Below are positions 1 to 11,700 of a DNA stretch of 64,000 nt, one piece after another. How positions within the stretch are numbered: the stretch's first letter is position 1; each line of letters starts with the position of its first letter. The stretch is from Lingula anatina. Its lineage: Eukaryota > Brachiopoda > Lingulata > Lingulida > Lingulidae. The stretch lies in NCBI RefSeq assembly GCF_001039355.2, contig NW_019775560.1:227926-291925 (forward strand), written 5' to 3'. The translations under genes and the position numbers were made by a program. The notes beneath the pieces were generated by a model. That model did not search any database, had not been told where the DNA came from, and saw nothing but the letters and a program-made list of their open reading frames with translations.

Positions 1-804
1 GTACCAGTAGGGCTTAGTTGCTATACCAGCACTACAGTCCAGGCGACTTAATAAACATTCAAATATTTCTCTCATGATAAAAATTTCTACTTTCTATCAA
101 AATCTTGTCACAAAAAAAAAAAAAAAAAAAAAAAAGAAAAAAAACCTTACAGCAACAGATCCAACCTTCATCTTTACTCCACTTAGACCTAGGCACTAAC
201 CTAGGGGCCTATTTCATATTTCTGAACCACACACAGTGATGGAGCATTGTTTTTCCATAATTGTCCACAGTTTTTAGAATATCTGAAATTCCTTAATTCA
301 TTTTTCTTGAAGTTATTTACTAAATCTCCGAATACTTATACAAAACCAGGAATAATCCTAGTCTTGTGAAGTCAAAGTTTCAAAGGCTGCCATTTTTCTG
401 TCTGTGTGTCTTAATATAGGCCTACTTCCGTTTTCAATTTTTATTTCCAAAATGAAAATCAGAAAAACGAACTGACTTCCGTTTTTCCATTGAAACTATA
501 ATGGCAAAAAATGAAAATGTTTCGATACTTCATTTCTTCACAGAAGGAGAAAAGGACGTATTTTCTGATATATTTCACTCTCTTGACATGGGAAAACAGT
601 GGATGTTTCTATTTTCTATCACGTTTGGAAATCTGTCGTTTTTGTTTTTTTATGTCATAAAAAAGTAGAAGAAACGAAAAATAATCTCGTTTTTCCATTT
701 TTCATTTTAAAAGGAAAAACGAAAATCGAGGTTGATTTTCCATTTCATTTTGACAATTTATCAAATGAAAAGGAAAAACGGCCGTTTTTTCATTTTCTGA
801 CGAA
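1..804. other. Gene-free AT-rich left edge
   Basis: No supported gene. An A-run lies at about 112-146. From about 430 to 800 the sequence carries repeated short motifs of the type GAAAAACGAAAAT and their complements (CGTTTTTCCAT), so it is locally self-complementary and low in complexity. The retrotransposon coding region starts abruptly next to this stretch, so a junction between an older repeat and a 5'-truncated element near 800-840 is likely. Confidence 0.5.
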
Positions 805-1710
805 ATGGAAATCACTTTGCCCCCCCATACACGGACCATTGACAGGCTAAATCGCAGAGTCATGTTTGTGGAAGATGTACCAAAAATACTGGGGTTTTCA
901 GATGCAAGCGAACATGCATGCGGAGGATATTTGATTAGATGCAATTCTGAGATTTGTCACAAAATGTGGTCTGATAGTGAGAAAAAACGGAGCTCAACAT
1001 GGAGAAAATTAAAGGCGCTATTTATGTCATTACAGTCATTTACGAAATTTATTAAAAATCGAAAAATCGGATGGTTTACAGATAATCAAAATGTTGTTAG
1101 AATAGTACAGACTGGATCGACGAAGGTGCATTTGCAAACATTGGCATTAAATATTTTCAATTTTTGTGTAGAAAATGATATTATTTTGCAAATAAAATGG
1201 ATTCCAAGGACACAAAACGCAAAAGCAGATTTTATAAGTAAAATTATAGACACAGATGATTGGGAAGTCACGGAAAATTTCTTTAATTTTATGAATAAAA
1301 AATGGGGATCGTATACAATAGATAGATTTGCTAATTATGAAAATACAAAAGTAACTCGTTTTAATTCAAAATTTTGGAATCCAAATACAGAGGCGGTTGA
1401 TGCATTTTTACAGGATTGGTCAAACGAAAATAATTGGTTAGTACCTCCAGTAGCATTAGTGCCAAAAGTTATAAATCATTTACTAGGTTGCAAAGCAAAG
1501 GGTACTTTGGTAGTACCAGACTGGAAATCAGCAACATTTTGGCCATTGTTACAAGATGAAAATTCAAAATGGAAATGGTATATTAAGGATATAATAAAGT
1601 TTAAGAACGGATGTGATATTTGCAAACAAGGGAAAAACAAAAATTCTTATATAGGATCAAAAAACTTCAAGCATCAAATTCTGGCAATAAGGATAGATTG
1701 TTCTGAATAA
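805..1710 (+). CDS. DIRS-type RNase H region, 5' partial
   Basis: This is the C-terminal part of a DIRS reverse transcriptase-RNase H polyprotein. The RNase H acidic residues can be seen in order: DASEHACGGYL, a Glu in the SSTWRKLKAL stretch region, WFTDNQNVVRIV, and IPRTQNAKAD near residues 30-160. A conserved tail follows with DRFA, FNS, a VDAF-type motif, VPPV and GTLVVPDWKS, typical of DIRS-group elements. The reverse transcriptase palm motif (YxDD) is absent, so the block is truncated upstream. The ATG at 805 is only the first in frame and is probably not a native start; homology seems to begin near 841. It ends at a TAA at 1708-1710. Any present-day activity is unlikely without the polymerase part. 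Confidence 0.8.
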   Translation: MEITLPPHTRTIDRLNRRVMFVEDVPKILGFSDASEHACGGYLIRCNSEICHKMWSDSEKKRSSTWRKLKALFMSLQSFTKFIKNRKIGWFTDNQNVVRIVQTGSTKVHLQTLALNIFNFCVENDIILQIKWIPRTQNAKADFISKIIDTDDWEVTENFFNFMNKKWGSYTIDRFANYENTKVTRFNSKFWNPNTEAVDAFLQDWSNENNWLVPPVALVPKVINHLLGCKAKGTLVVPDWKSATFWPLLQDENSKWKWYIKDIIKFKNGCDICKQGKNKNSYIGSKNFKHQILAIRIDCSE

Positions 1711-1899
1711 AAAGGTTAGATCAAGATTAGATTTAAAGTAGGTGAAAGGTTGAAAATTATAAAATGCAATGGAACATGATAAAATCTAGAAGTGATTTGA
1801 AGGATTTATAATGGATCATGACATTCGTTACACAAGATTTTATGTAGTATATTCATTTATGAAGAAACAAAAATAAGATAGAGATGGATATGTTGGATA

Positions 1900-2330
1900 A
1901 TTGAATCGAGATGTGATTCGATATGAACCGAGATATGGTTTGATGCGAACAGATTTGATTTGATGCGAACAGAGATGCGGTTCGATGCGAACAGAAATGT
2001 GGTTCGATGCGAACAGATATGTGGTTCGATGCGAACAGAGATGCGGTTCGATGCGAACAGAGATTTGGTTCGATGCGAACAGAAATGTGGTTCGATGCGA
2101 ACAGAAATTTGGTTTGATGCGAACAGAAATTTGGTTTGATACAAATAGAGATGTGGTTCGATGAGAATCGAAATGTGGTTAGATATAAATTGAGATGTGA
2201 TTTGATGAAACCAAGATGTGGTTTGATATGAACCGAGGTGTGGTTCGATATGAATATGAATCAAGATGTGATTGGATATAAATCGAGATGCGATTAGAAA
2301 TGAATCAAGATGAGATTTAATAGGAATAAA
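1900..2330. repeat. 22-bp tandem repeat in the retrotransposon spacer
   Basis: The motif GGTTCGATGCGAACAGAAAT plus two bases recurs with a 22-bp period. It is cleanest between about 1960 and 2150 and decays on both sides. Each unit contains the small palindrome TTCGATGCGAA. The array fills most of the gap between the RNase H and recombinase blocks. The minus strand reads open across it, giving a repetitive peptide that is not regarded as a gene. Confidence 0.85.
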
Positions 2331-2510
2331 AATTGGATTTGAAAAGATAAATGGGATATAAATTCAGTTTTGCATGTAAAATTAATACATATTGATAAAT
2401 TATAAAAATAATGACATGGTAATGGTTAAAAGAAAAATCTGTTACATGTTTGCAGGTTGAAGTTAAAAAAAATGCAAATTATAGAATGAAAATATGTCAT
2501 ACAAAAGGGG

Positions 2511-3089
2511 AATTGTAAGGTGAATGTTGAATAGTGAAGTTAACATAATGAAATAAAGATCAGAGAGAAAGATTAAAGACAAGTAGCATAGAAATTGCAT
2601 TTATGGTATTGATGCGAAAGGACATTTTCTATTACAGATTTTCAGAACAGGGATTTGGACAAAGATGTACAGGACACAACACTAAAGAGTTTGGCTGCAG
2701 ATTTACCACAGGTTTTGGAACATTCAAGAGCAGAAAATACTGTACGCAAGTACTCATCCGTATTTCAGAGATGGAAAAAAGGGCGAGTAATTTTGAAGAA
2801 GTAAAAGTTTTTCCAGCTCAAACGCATCACATTGCACTTTACATGTTGAGTTTGATACAGCATTCGTGTAAACCAGGAACGATTCAAGACGTTAAATATG
2901 GTTTAAAATGGACACATGAAATAGCAGGTATAAATCCAAATCTGTGTGATAATCCTATGATAAATAATATTGTTGAAGCGTCAAAGAGAACGTCACGCAA
3001 GAAAAGAGTAAAAAAGGAAATAGTTACTCCGAAAATGTTAGAAATGATGATTAACAATTTCGCCAATACAAATGCTAGTTTAGCAGATT
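2511..3089 (+). pseudogene. Duplicate 5' part of the tyrosine recombinase, frameshifted
   Basis: This stretch repeats 3091-3683 almost exactly and stops at the single N at 3090. Compared with the downstream copy it has a 4-base and a 7-base deletion ahead of the recombinase start and a 1-base loss in an A-run near 2777, so the N-terminal arm-binding part is out of frame. Beyond that the reading agrees (ASNFEEVKVFPAQ). Two contig ends or two haplotypes left unmerged at the N explain this better than a genuine tandem copy. Confidence 0.7.
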
Positions 3090-3090
3090 N
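3090..3090. other. Single-N contig join
   Basis: An isolated N sits exactly between the two copies of a roughly 580-590 bp direct duplication, which is the pattern of an unmerged overlap between contigs. Confidence 0.85.
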
Positions 3091-3248
3091 AATTGTAAGG
3101 TGAATGTTGAATAGTGAAGTTAACATAATGAAATAAATAAAGATCAGAGAGAAAGATTAAAGACAAGTAGCATAGAAATTGCATTTGTGGTATTGATGCG
3201 AAAGGACATTTTCTATTACAGATTTTCAGAACAGGGATTTGGACAAAG

Positions 3249-4286
3249 ATGAGAGAGGTACAGGACACAACACTAAAGAGTTTGGCTGCAGATTTACCAC
3301 AGGTTTTGGAACATTCAAGAGCAGAAAATACTGTACGCAAGTACTCATCCGTATTTCAGAGATGGAAAAAATGGGCGAGTAATTTTGAAGAAGTAAAAGT
3401 TTTTCCAGCTCAAACGCATCACATTGCACTTTACATGTTGAGTTTGATACAGCATTCGTGTAAACCAGGAACGATTCAAGACGTTAAATATGGTTTAAAA
3501 TGGACACATGAAATAGCAGGTATAAATCCAAATCCGTGTGATAATCCTATGATAAATAATATTGTTGAAGCGTCAAAGAGAACGTCACGCAAGAAAACAG
3601 TAAAAAAGGAAATAGTTACTCCGAAAATGTTAGAAATGATGATTAACAATTTCGCTAATACAAATGCTAGTTTAGCAGATTTACGAGATGTTTGTATATG
3701 CCTTATATCATTTGCAGGTTTTTTGAGATATAGCGAGGTATGCAATATTAAAAGATCGGATATTTCTTTTACAGAACAATATTTTGAGATATTTATAGAA
3801 AAAAGTAAAACTGACATTTACAGGGACGGATCTACGGTTTTGATTGCTAAAACTGGGAAATCTACATGTCCATATGCTTTTTTACAAAGATATTTGGAAG
3901 CAGCTAACATTGAAGAACATTCAGATAATTTTATATTTAGACCAGTTAGTTATTTAAAGAAATCCAAAAAGCACATTTTACGTAAAAACGGAAAAATGTC
4001 GTATACAAGAATTAGAGAAGTTATTTTACAAAAGCTAGAAATATTAGGATTTGACAGACAAAAGTTTGGTTTACATAGTATGCGTGCGGGAGGAGCTACA
4101 GCGGCAGCAAATTTTGGAGTAAAAGACCGTTTGTTTAAAAAACATGGACGTTGGATTTCTGATAAAGCGAAAGACGGATATATAAAAGATAGTTTGTTAA
4201 AAAAGGATTCAAGTGTCTCTAAATATTGGAATATAAAAAGAAATATTAAGATAAATAATACGTGTTCATTTTTAAATTTGTTATAA
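3249..4286 (+). CDS. DIRS-type tyrosine recombinase
   Basis: A 345-residue protein. The N-terminal SAM-like core-binding part is at about residues 15-110 (ENTVRKYSSVFQRWKKWASN). The catalytic domain carries the full tyrosine-recombinase set: Arg in SFAGFLRYSEVCNIKRSD, Lys in EKSKTDIYRDG, the HxxR box in GLHSMRAGGATAAAN, the GRW tryptophan, and the nucleophile Tyr in KAKDGYIKDS. It cuts and rejoins DNA through a 3'-phosphotyrosine and is the integration enzyme of DIRS-group retrotransposons. ATG 3249 begins a continuous frame with MREVQDTTLKSLAADL. No stop or frameshift is visible, so this copy looks intact although the element upstream is not. Confidence 0.9.
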   Translation: MREVQDTTLKSLAADLPQVLEHSRAENTVRKYSSVFQRWKKWASNFEEVKVFPAQTHHIALYMLSLIQHSCKPGTIQDVKYGLKWTHEIAGINPNPCDNPMINNIVEASKRTSRKKTVKKEIVTPKMLEMMINNFANTNASLADLRDVCICLISFAGFLRYSEVCNIKRSDISFTEQYFEIFIEKSKTDIYRDGSTVLIAKTGKSTCPYAFLQRYLEAANIEEHSDNFIFRPVSYLKKSKKHILRKNGKMSYTRIREVILQKLEILGFDRQKFGLHSMRAGGATAAANFGVKDRLFKKHGRWISDKAKDGYIKDSLLKKDSSVSKYWNIKRNIKINNTCSFLNLL

Positions 4287-4674
4287 AGGTAAATATATAA
4301 ATATATATTTGTTTTCAGCTGGTAAGTATACATATATGTCTTAATAATAAAATAATTTTATGGTTGTTTTTTAAAGAATAAGAATAAATGAAAATTGCCC
4401 GTTCTTTGTGGTCGACGCAGCCAAGCAAACAACAGCTCATAGCAAGGGTTAACGAAATAAATGATTTGTATTGGAAACGGTGGTTGGTGTTTTCGTTGCG
4501 AGTTATTAGACAATAAATGATTTATATGCGATTAAGTGAAACGAATAAGTATATAAATGAATTTATTGTCGTTTAACGAGTCAACGCAAAATGTGTTAGA
4601 GAAGCAATTCAGGTGAGGAAATGAGTTCATAGGGCGCGGAGTTTGACATGCGCAGATTGTGCATTGCACAATAG

Positions 4675-4680
4675 TATAAA
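4675..4680 (+). promoter_or_regulatory. TATA-like box in the retrotransposon tail
   Basis: TATAAA in the context ATAGTATAAAAGG, about 390 bases after the recombinase stop. Position and context fit a terminal-repeat promoter, but no transcription start can be shown. Confidence 0.3.
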
Positions 4681-4906
4681 AGGAAATGTGAGATGAGCAG
4701 ATTTCATTCGAGGCTGTTTTCAGCTTGCTGCGTCAGGTCCAAGTAAATCGCAAATATAAAACAAAGAATATTTTAAATGATATAGAAGTTTGGTCAAGAA
4801 AGTAATACATCAGAGAAGGCACAAAATGGAACAGTTGTAATAAGTTAATTGGAGTATTAAAGGGTATGTGCTTAGAAATAATTATGATTAATGAAGAAAA
4901 CATAGA

Positions 4907-4907
4907 N
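4907..4907. other. Single-N contig join
   Basis: An isolated N separates the retrotransposon flank from the fibronectin type III fragment. Confidence 0.8.
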
Positions 4908-4974
4908 TATAATTTAATCCAATTTCCCAAAATGATATCTATTTTCTAATAATTTGCACACAATTAGTACTTAC

Positions 4975-7809
4975 TTGTACACTGTGACTTCTCCACTGGA
5001 TAGCTTGATATTGTGCCTGCTTTTGATACAACACTGATAGTATAGTTGGTAGCAGGGCATAAACCAGTTATATACCTGTAGGTATCCGATGGGTTTGGCG
5101 ACCTTACTAGTATATCACCATTTGGAATAACAGAGACATTATATTCTTCAGTATGCCCCATTCCTGGAGTCCACACCACTTTCATACTTTCGGTTGTTAC
5201 TAGCTCCTCTGGGAATGTTATGTTTGTAACAGTGGAAGTTACTGTAATGATATCAAAAGGCAGTCCTTTTAATCTTTATTTACTTATGGCAATGCAATTT
5301 GAGTCTCAAAATTACAATATTGAAACTAAAATTTACATATATTGTCATTACACAGTTCCCTTTAAAAGTTAAACTAACTTAACAGACTGAACATTGTGCA
5401 CAATAAGCTAAAATGCAGTAATATCCATTTCAATTTAAATATGAATTCTAGAGGGCATGCGGGGTGATACTGCCCCCAGGTATTGTCCCACCAGAGAGAT
5501 TAACCTTATTCAAGCGATATTAAGCTCAAATTAACCTCACAGCAAGATTGTGACTTCCTATTCTATTTCAATAGTAAATTATTGGCATATCTCTGCCAGC
5601 AACGGGGATTTTAGAGTGGGAAAATCTGCAAAGTGAAGTTCATTGTGAAAAGTAGGTGAAGGGTCAAATTCAAGGTCACCGCAAGATTGCCAAATTGAAC
5701 ATTGAACACTGAACTATTCTAATCCAATGGTATCTATGGGTCTACCTCTGCTAGTTTTGAAGTATTTCACATTTTATTTTCACCATAACACATTGGGGTG
5801 TTGAATTTTTTGATATAGCACAACTCCTAAACTGTATGAAAAATTAAAAAAAAGGACACCACACTTGACCATTAAGCTCTACAAAATGCAACAAACAGGT
5901 AGTCTCTAACATGTAGCGTTTTAGAATGAGAGAGTATTTTCAGTTTCGGCATCTAATGGCCAATTACATGAAAATGCACGGATTGATCCCCAGCTCCCAA
6001 AAGGAGTCCCTACTTGTAAACCCTCACTATAATATGAAAATGTAAGTCTGTGTAGTTTCTAAAAATCAGCACACAATAAAGGCCAAATGCAAATAAAGGC
6101 CAAAGGTCAAAGTCAAGTGCACATTTTGAAATTTCCACATGTCTTTTGGTCAGACAGCTATCTTAACTTTTCCAATAATTAAATCCATTTGGGAGATATT
6201 TAGCATTTAATTTTCCAAAATTTTGGTGCATTGCATCAAGCGTCACACTTGAACCAATGCAACAACAGACCCCAAAATGTAAGGGAATCAAGTTGAGATT
6301 ATATGTGACCTAATTAAAAAAAGATGGGGACAATGAGTTTGTATCAAAACAAAAAAGCTGCTTAAAAGTTATTGCAGAAATGACATATGCCCATAGCTTT
6401 GACTCTAGCTGCACAAATCTCCATAAAATTAAATTATATAAGCACATAATGAATAGCAATGTTGTGGAGTCTGATGAACATTATTTCTTTCCACTTACAA
6501 GTTTGCACAGTCAAGGTGAATGGGTCACTTGATGATCCTTGGAGTTCAGCAGTAACTCTGATCTCATATTTTGTCCCAGGAGTCAAAGATGTACAATTGT
6601 ATTGTGTCTGATTAACAGTTTCTGTTACATTCGTTCCATTTACAGGGGATATTGCTAAGCATGCCACACGAAAAGACTCTGCATTTCCAACAATTGTCCA
6701 ATTTAGCTGGACTGTAGTTGTTGTTGTGACAGGTGGTGATAAAACAGGGGATGCTGGAACTAAATGAAGAGAAAATCTGCATAAAGTTTACTGGAAAATT
6801 ACATGTATACCAAATAAAATAAAATAAAATACATTAAAACTTTCAACACTGCAATTTTACCTTCTTTCCGTTTGCTTTACCTGATAATCAAAACTAAATT
6901 TCTGTCAAGACCTTGCTCATCTGATAACATTTGATCTTATTTATCCTTATTAATTCTGTATTGAGTTCAAGACAATTTCATCAACATAAAAAACACCTCC
7001 ATACAACCATGCTTATAAAAGATTGTATCTAAATACCCAATTAAGAAACTGTATGTGTCATCAGCTGACTCACTCTATAGGTATATTATCTTATTCAAAC
7101 TTGTCCTGCGCTATGTATCCTTAATTAAAAGGTATGTGAAAAATTTGTCACCTGTTGCTTTATTTATCACAGCTGCTGGACTATTCAACAGACCTCTGGT
7201 GGCTATCACTTGGACAGTGTAGTACTGTCCTGGTGACAAACCAGTGATGTTAGCAGTGGTAGCTGAACTTGACAAATTGGCATGTGACACGCTAAATGTT
7301 GAATTAGATGCACCTGTAAGAAGATTTCAGTAAAAAGTTAATTACATGATAAAACCACTGATTTCACAATGGATCAGAACAATTCATTTCCACAGAAAAC
7401 ATTTTCATCGCTTAATTTTATTATGTAAATGCTAGATGTGGCAGTGCATTAGAATACTATTTAGTGAGGTGATAAACAATTACTGACCATGATGGATGTC
7501 TAATAGAAGGACAATTGAAATTATTGATTGGACAGTTCTTAAATTTTAGAACATTGACAACATCACTTAATTTCTTTAACATAAGCATTAATTTTTTTTC
7601 ACAATTCACAACATCTTTTCCACCAGTCCCAAAAAAGATTTATAGGACAGATCTCACCTTAACTTTGACCACCACCATAAAACACCCACCTTTCAGCTTG
7701 AACTGTACGATATATGAATCTATTGTCTCATTTGCTATTTGCCAAGTAACTTCCAGGGATTTGGTCGTTTTGCTATCAATGTTAAGTCCTGTTGGAGCAC
7801 TGGGGGGTG
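4975..7809 (-). CDS. Fibronectin type III repeat protein, internal fragment
   Basis: Four minus-strand exons in transcription order: 7690-7809, 7152-7313, 6499-6759 and 4975-5241. All are phase 1-1 with GT/AG borders (120, 162, 261 and 267 nt). The first two together make one FN3 domain (VTWQIANETIDSYIVQFKLKG, then ITGLSPGQYYTVQVIATRG). The next two exons carry one FN3 domain each (VQLNWTIVG, LTPGTKYEIRVTA; and KVVWTPGMG, LCPATNYTISVVSKAG). No signal peptide, start, stop, membrane segment or enzymatic domain is present, so this is the middle of a larger extracellular or receptor protein. FN3 tandem arrays occur in receptor phosphatases, cell-adhesion molecules and matrix proteins; which one cannot be told. 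The intron 5242-6498 contains nothing recognisable. The whole fragment lies between the N at 4907 and the N at 7898, so its neighbourhood may be a scaffolding guess. Confidence 0.75.
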
Positions 7810-7897
7810 CTACAAATGAAAACTTTGTATTTAGGAAGATTATAAATGTTTATCCCATTACTTTTCAATAAATGCAGTAAAAACAAGGCAGCAAAGC

Positions 7898-7898
7898 N
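7898..7898. other. Single-N contig join
   Basis: An isolated N bounds the fibronectin contig on its right side. Confidence 0.8.
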
Positions 7899-8074
7899 TA
7901 AATGTATATCTCAACCATTCTTAAACTTTGTCTAATCACATAGACATTACTTTGTTGGAATTCCTCCCCAGAAAGGCACAGCAATAGCTATGATAAAGCT
8001 GAAATACTCGTGCATCAATTTAAATCTGTATTCACATCAGCCAAAAGCAACCTTGGTTTCGGAAAAGAGATAAT

Positions 8075-8205
8075 GAAGCTGCTAAACGATTATCAATTCC
8101 CTCCTAACAGCTTTAGCTGACTGCAATCTAAGTAAAATCCCCTCGGAGATAGACCGATTCCGCCAGATCGATCTAGGTATGGGAATGGGGTCTAAGACAT
8201 GAATT
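8075..8205. mobile_element. Partial copy of inverted-repeat element family B
   Basis: The stretch ending in AGATCGATCTAGGTATGGGA and GTCTAAG matches the right end of the element at 47611-47855, including the GAGAT-GATCGAT-type core and the GCTAAACGATTA segment. Only about half of the element is recognisable. Confidence 0.5.
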
Positions 8206-8488
8206 AATATCTCCTGGTGCTGTTTGCTGTTTTGGTTCTAACAGGTGAAGAAATGCACAGCAATCACCGCCGATATCATGTTATGAGTAAAAATGGTGTG
8301 GTCTTTAACCTCCGTATTAATTCGGGTATTGGTACATGTATCTGCTTTTCCGACATCATCAATTACGGCTGGTGGTGCCTATATTAAAGACAATGTTTTA
8401 ACATTAGATAAACGCATTTTACAAAGTCTATTATAGGTGGGCTATTCCTGTGCACCTCTTGCTCATTTCCAACGTCCCTGTGGTGTTT

Positions 8489-8494
8489 TATAAA
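8489..8494 (+). promoter_or_regulatory. Candidate TATA box of G1
   Basis: TATAAA in GTTTTATAAAGGCAGG, 217 bases before the G1 start codon. A start of transcription near 8520 would give a 5' leader of about 190 nt. There is no further support. Confidence 0.35.
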
Positions 8495-8710
8495 GGCAGG
8501 GTTAAAGTTAAATGGTCTTACATGCATCTGAGAGCAAAGAGTAGAAGTTTATCGAACAAGGTGAAGGAAATACTTTTTACTGACAAGGAAATACTGTGTG
8601 AATAAACACATGCTGTCTCCGTATAACGTATAAGATATCAGATAGTACGCCTCAGCATTAAAAGATGCATGAAGGCTGACACGAAATTATTTCACGCACT
8701 TTGAAATGAA

Positions 8711-11700
8711 ATGAAAACTTCTTCATTTTATTTAGCAGTAGCAATTGTTATTGCTTGTTGCTGCATACCAATTAGTAGTGGGGCGACGAAATGTCACTGG
8801 GGTTATATGCCTATAGCATCATCATGTTTTCTCTTCATCAGCAGTCGACTGACGTGGGAAGAGGCTAGACAACAGTGTGAGAATGTAGGGGCCCACTTAG
8901 CTGTATTAGATACAGTCTCCAAAAGAGACAGTGTCATAAATTTCGTGAAAAACCAAGGAGGTAAGTTATTTATTTGTATATTTATCTGCTACTTAATTAT
9001 TTCACGTTTTGCATTTATTTTGTAAATCAATTACTTTTCATGGTAAAACAACTCTTAAGGTGGCCGAGGGGTATTTTGGTTGTTTCATAAATTAGCCCCA
9101 GAAGGTTTTTTTTATACGTAGTAGTAAAATGAAATCTGCCTGTAACTTCTAGCCGCTGATCCATATTACTGGCTGGATGGCAGGGAACCCTGGGACGATG
9201 GACGGTGGATATGGTTCTCAAGGAAAACCCCAGTTGATCAGAATCTGTGGCTTCCAGGAGAGCCAAATGAATATAATTCCCGGCAGGAGGGTTGTATGCA
9301 TATTTGGGAAAAGAATAACCAGTTTGGTATCAACGATACGCCATGTAGATTTTCAAATCCCTTCATTTGTGAAATTGATATAGGTATAAGGAATATTATT
9401 GAAAACTTAACAAAAATCAACATAAATATTAAAAGGATTAAGAACTTATTCATTTAAAATGCTTTCAAAACAATCACCGAGCTGATGTAGATATTGTCCT
9501 GAATTTCGTTTGTGAGTGAGTATACATGTATTGACGGAAACGTTGTTGAAAACTATAAAGTAAATTTTAATTTTTTTGTATTAAAATGCACATTAAACAA
9601 GATGGAAATTGGGGTGACTGGACCACGTGGAGCACCTGTTCTGCAACGTGCGGCTCACAAAGTCGGCGGTCCCGCACTCGTGTATGTGATAACCCAGCAC
9701 CTGTTAGCGCTGGTAAACCCTGCCCTGGAGATAACAGACAAACTGAGTTCTGCTTTCCAGGAGAGTGCCCTGGTGAGTTAATAATAATTTTATAAATTAT
9801 TTCGATCATAGCTGAGCTTCCGTGTTATCTATATAACCATTTTATTTCGGAATTAATCTGTTAAAAGTGCTCTGAACGCGTTTGAAAATTCCCCAGTCTT
9901 AAGTTATTTTAATTCTGAAATGCTTCTTATATTTCCGCACCCAGACCTTAAAGACAATGAAACCCCTCAAACAAAAGTTTATCTGAAGCGTAACCAGTGT
10001 TGTTATTATCATAGTAATATAAAAAGGTATTTTTCGTCATTGCGGAAAGGGCTCGGCATGGCTGCATGTGGTAACTTAGGAAAACCTAAAAAGCAAATAA
10101 AAAAGTGTTCAAATAACATGTACTCCAATGAAATGACGAGATACGTCACATTTATTGTCACTTTAGTTGACGGAGTCTGGAGTGTTTGGACACACTGGTC
10201 AACGTGCAGTAAAACCTGTGGTCAAGGCAACAGGACAAGACACAGGGCGTGTAATAGTCCACCTCCAACCAATGGTGGCAAGGACTGCCCAGGACAATTG
10301 GTTGAGGTTGAAACGTGTAGTGGTCCGCCGTGTACAGGTGCGTGAACAGGGTTAAATTGGATACATTTTTTTATGTTAGAGTGATTCAGTGTGGAATATG
10401 TGGACACGCTGGTCAACGGGCAAGTACCCGTACAGGGTTGGTATTCTTATATATGTGGGTCTATTTATCATAATTATCAGTCATATTTATCAAGATTATT
10501 TGTGGATCACAATAGAATTTGAAAGATTTTTCATTCACCTAGCAAAAATTGTCACCCCTACCGCAATTATGTACATCGCTACAAGGGTAACCAAAGGGTT
10601 TAATGTACTATAATATAACAGCTGGGCAACCGATCATTGTGGGTGTGAGAAGAATAGCATTGGCCTACCTAGTGTGACCATTGAAATATTCCAACCATTT
10701 TTAATATACGGCCTTTTAGTGAAAAGGATACATTTTTTTACCAAGTGAATAACGTACTGTAGGAGGGAGAAGGTTCGGCTGTTCAATGAGAACCACTCAG
10801 AAGGTTAAAAAACATCGTAATCAAATAGGCACATGTGCAAGATTGTCTGGTTAAAGCCGATCGAAGGAGACACACATGGAGAAGAGAGAATGTTACCGCA
10901 TCTTCCTCGTAGAAAACGTTGAATGGCATTTAGGAACTCGGATGCAGCATTTAACAAAGACAAACCATGTTTCTAAACTTACCGTCAGCAGACGTCTGCA
11001 CAATCGTCTTTATTTTGGTAGGGTTTTATTAGGAGACCAGTACCAGTTATCACCGCCAGTTACCGTCTACGGCGAGTCAAATGGTATACCAGAACTGGGC
11101 AATGATATTGTTCTGAAATGAAAGCACGTTCAGCGTTATGAGAAGTGATGGACCCGTAAGGGTTTGGAAAACAGCTGGTAAAAGGTATCTTCCAAATGTT
11201 CTTTCTCTGGTCGACTGGGCACACCACGCATAAGTCATAGCATGAGATGTATTGCCTACTATGGTGTAGGTGAACTGGCAGTGATCAACAAAAACTTTTT
11301 AAAGTTAAAACACAGACCCTTAAGTGCTGGAAGGGAACGTCAAGGATTCTGCTGAGAACATCTTTAGGGATCATGACCACCAACTTATGTTTCAGCATGA
11401 TAATTCCACTCCACGTAAAGCTAGTGGAACAGTAGCGTGGTTATATTAGAACCAGAACCAAACCCCCTCCCCTTCCCCATGGCCAGCTCAATTCCTAGAT
11501 AAGAACCTCACTAGGAATGCGTTGTGTATCCTGGGATATGGATGACTGAGTTATTACCCTGTAAAGAAATATGTCTTTATGCTATCTTTGAATCGTGCGT
11601 GGAACGCGATCAGAAGGTTAACATTACAGAAGCTTTTGACTCAGGTGGATCTTCCAAGCATAGGAATACTTTACAGAATATTAAAATTTGGCCCTATTTT

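Larger units (their letters stand above)
805..4730 (+). mobile_element. DIRS-like tyrosine-recombinase retrotransposon, 5'-truncated
   Basis: Two coding blocks on one strand define the element: an RNase H region with the conserved tail of DIRS polyproteins (805-1710), then a tyrosine recombinase (3249-4286). This pairing is diagnostic of the DIRS/Ngaro order, which integrates by a recombinase rather than a DDE integrase. No gag and no reverse transcriptase palm domain are present upstream, so the 5' part is missing. The spacer 1711-2640 carries a 22-bp tandem repeat. A non-coding tail with a TATAAA hexamer follows the recombinase. The right boundary was placed by eye near 4730, because no terminal repeat could be matched within the window. 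Confidence 0.8.
4287..4974. other. Retrotransposon 3' tail and contig join
   Basis: Non-coding. A TATAAA hexamer at 4675-4680 is followed by GC-richer sequence, so part of this may be the terminal promoter region of the DIRS-like element. An isolated N lies at 4907, after which the sequence changes to the fibronectin-type gene fragment. No gene is seen. Confidence 0.5.

Noticed and set aside
1857-2264. Open minus-strand frame with a repeated peptide (SNRISVRIEPH type)
   Set aside because: It is the reverse reading of the 22-bp satellite in the retrotransposon spacer; 22-bp periodicity alone keeps it open.
10876-11121. 81-codon frame in the long intron 4 of G1
   Set aside because: No recognisable domain, no homologue in the same intron of G5 or G7, and no splice signals to neighbours.
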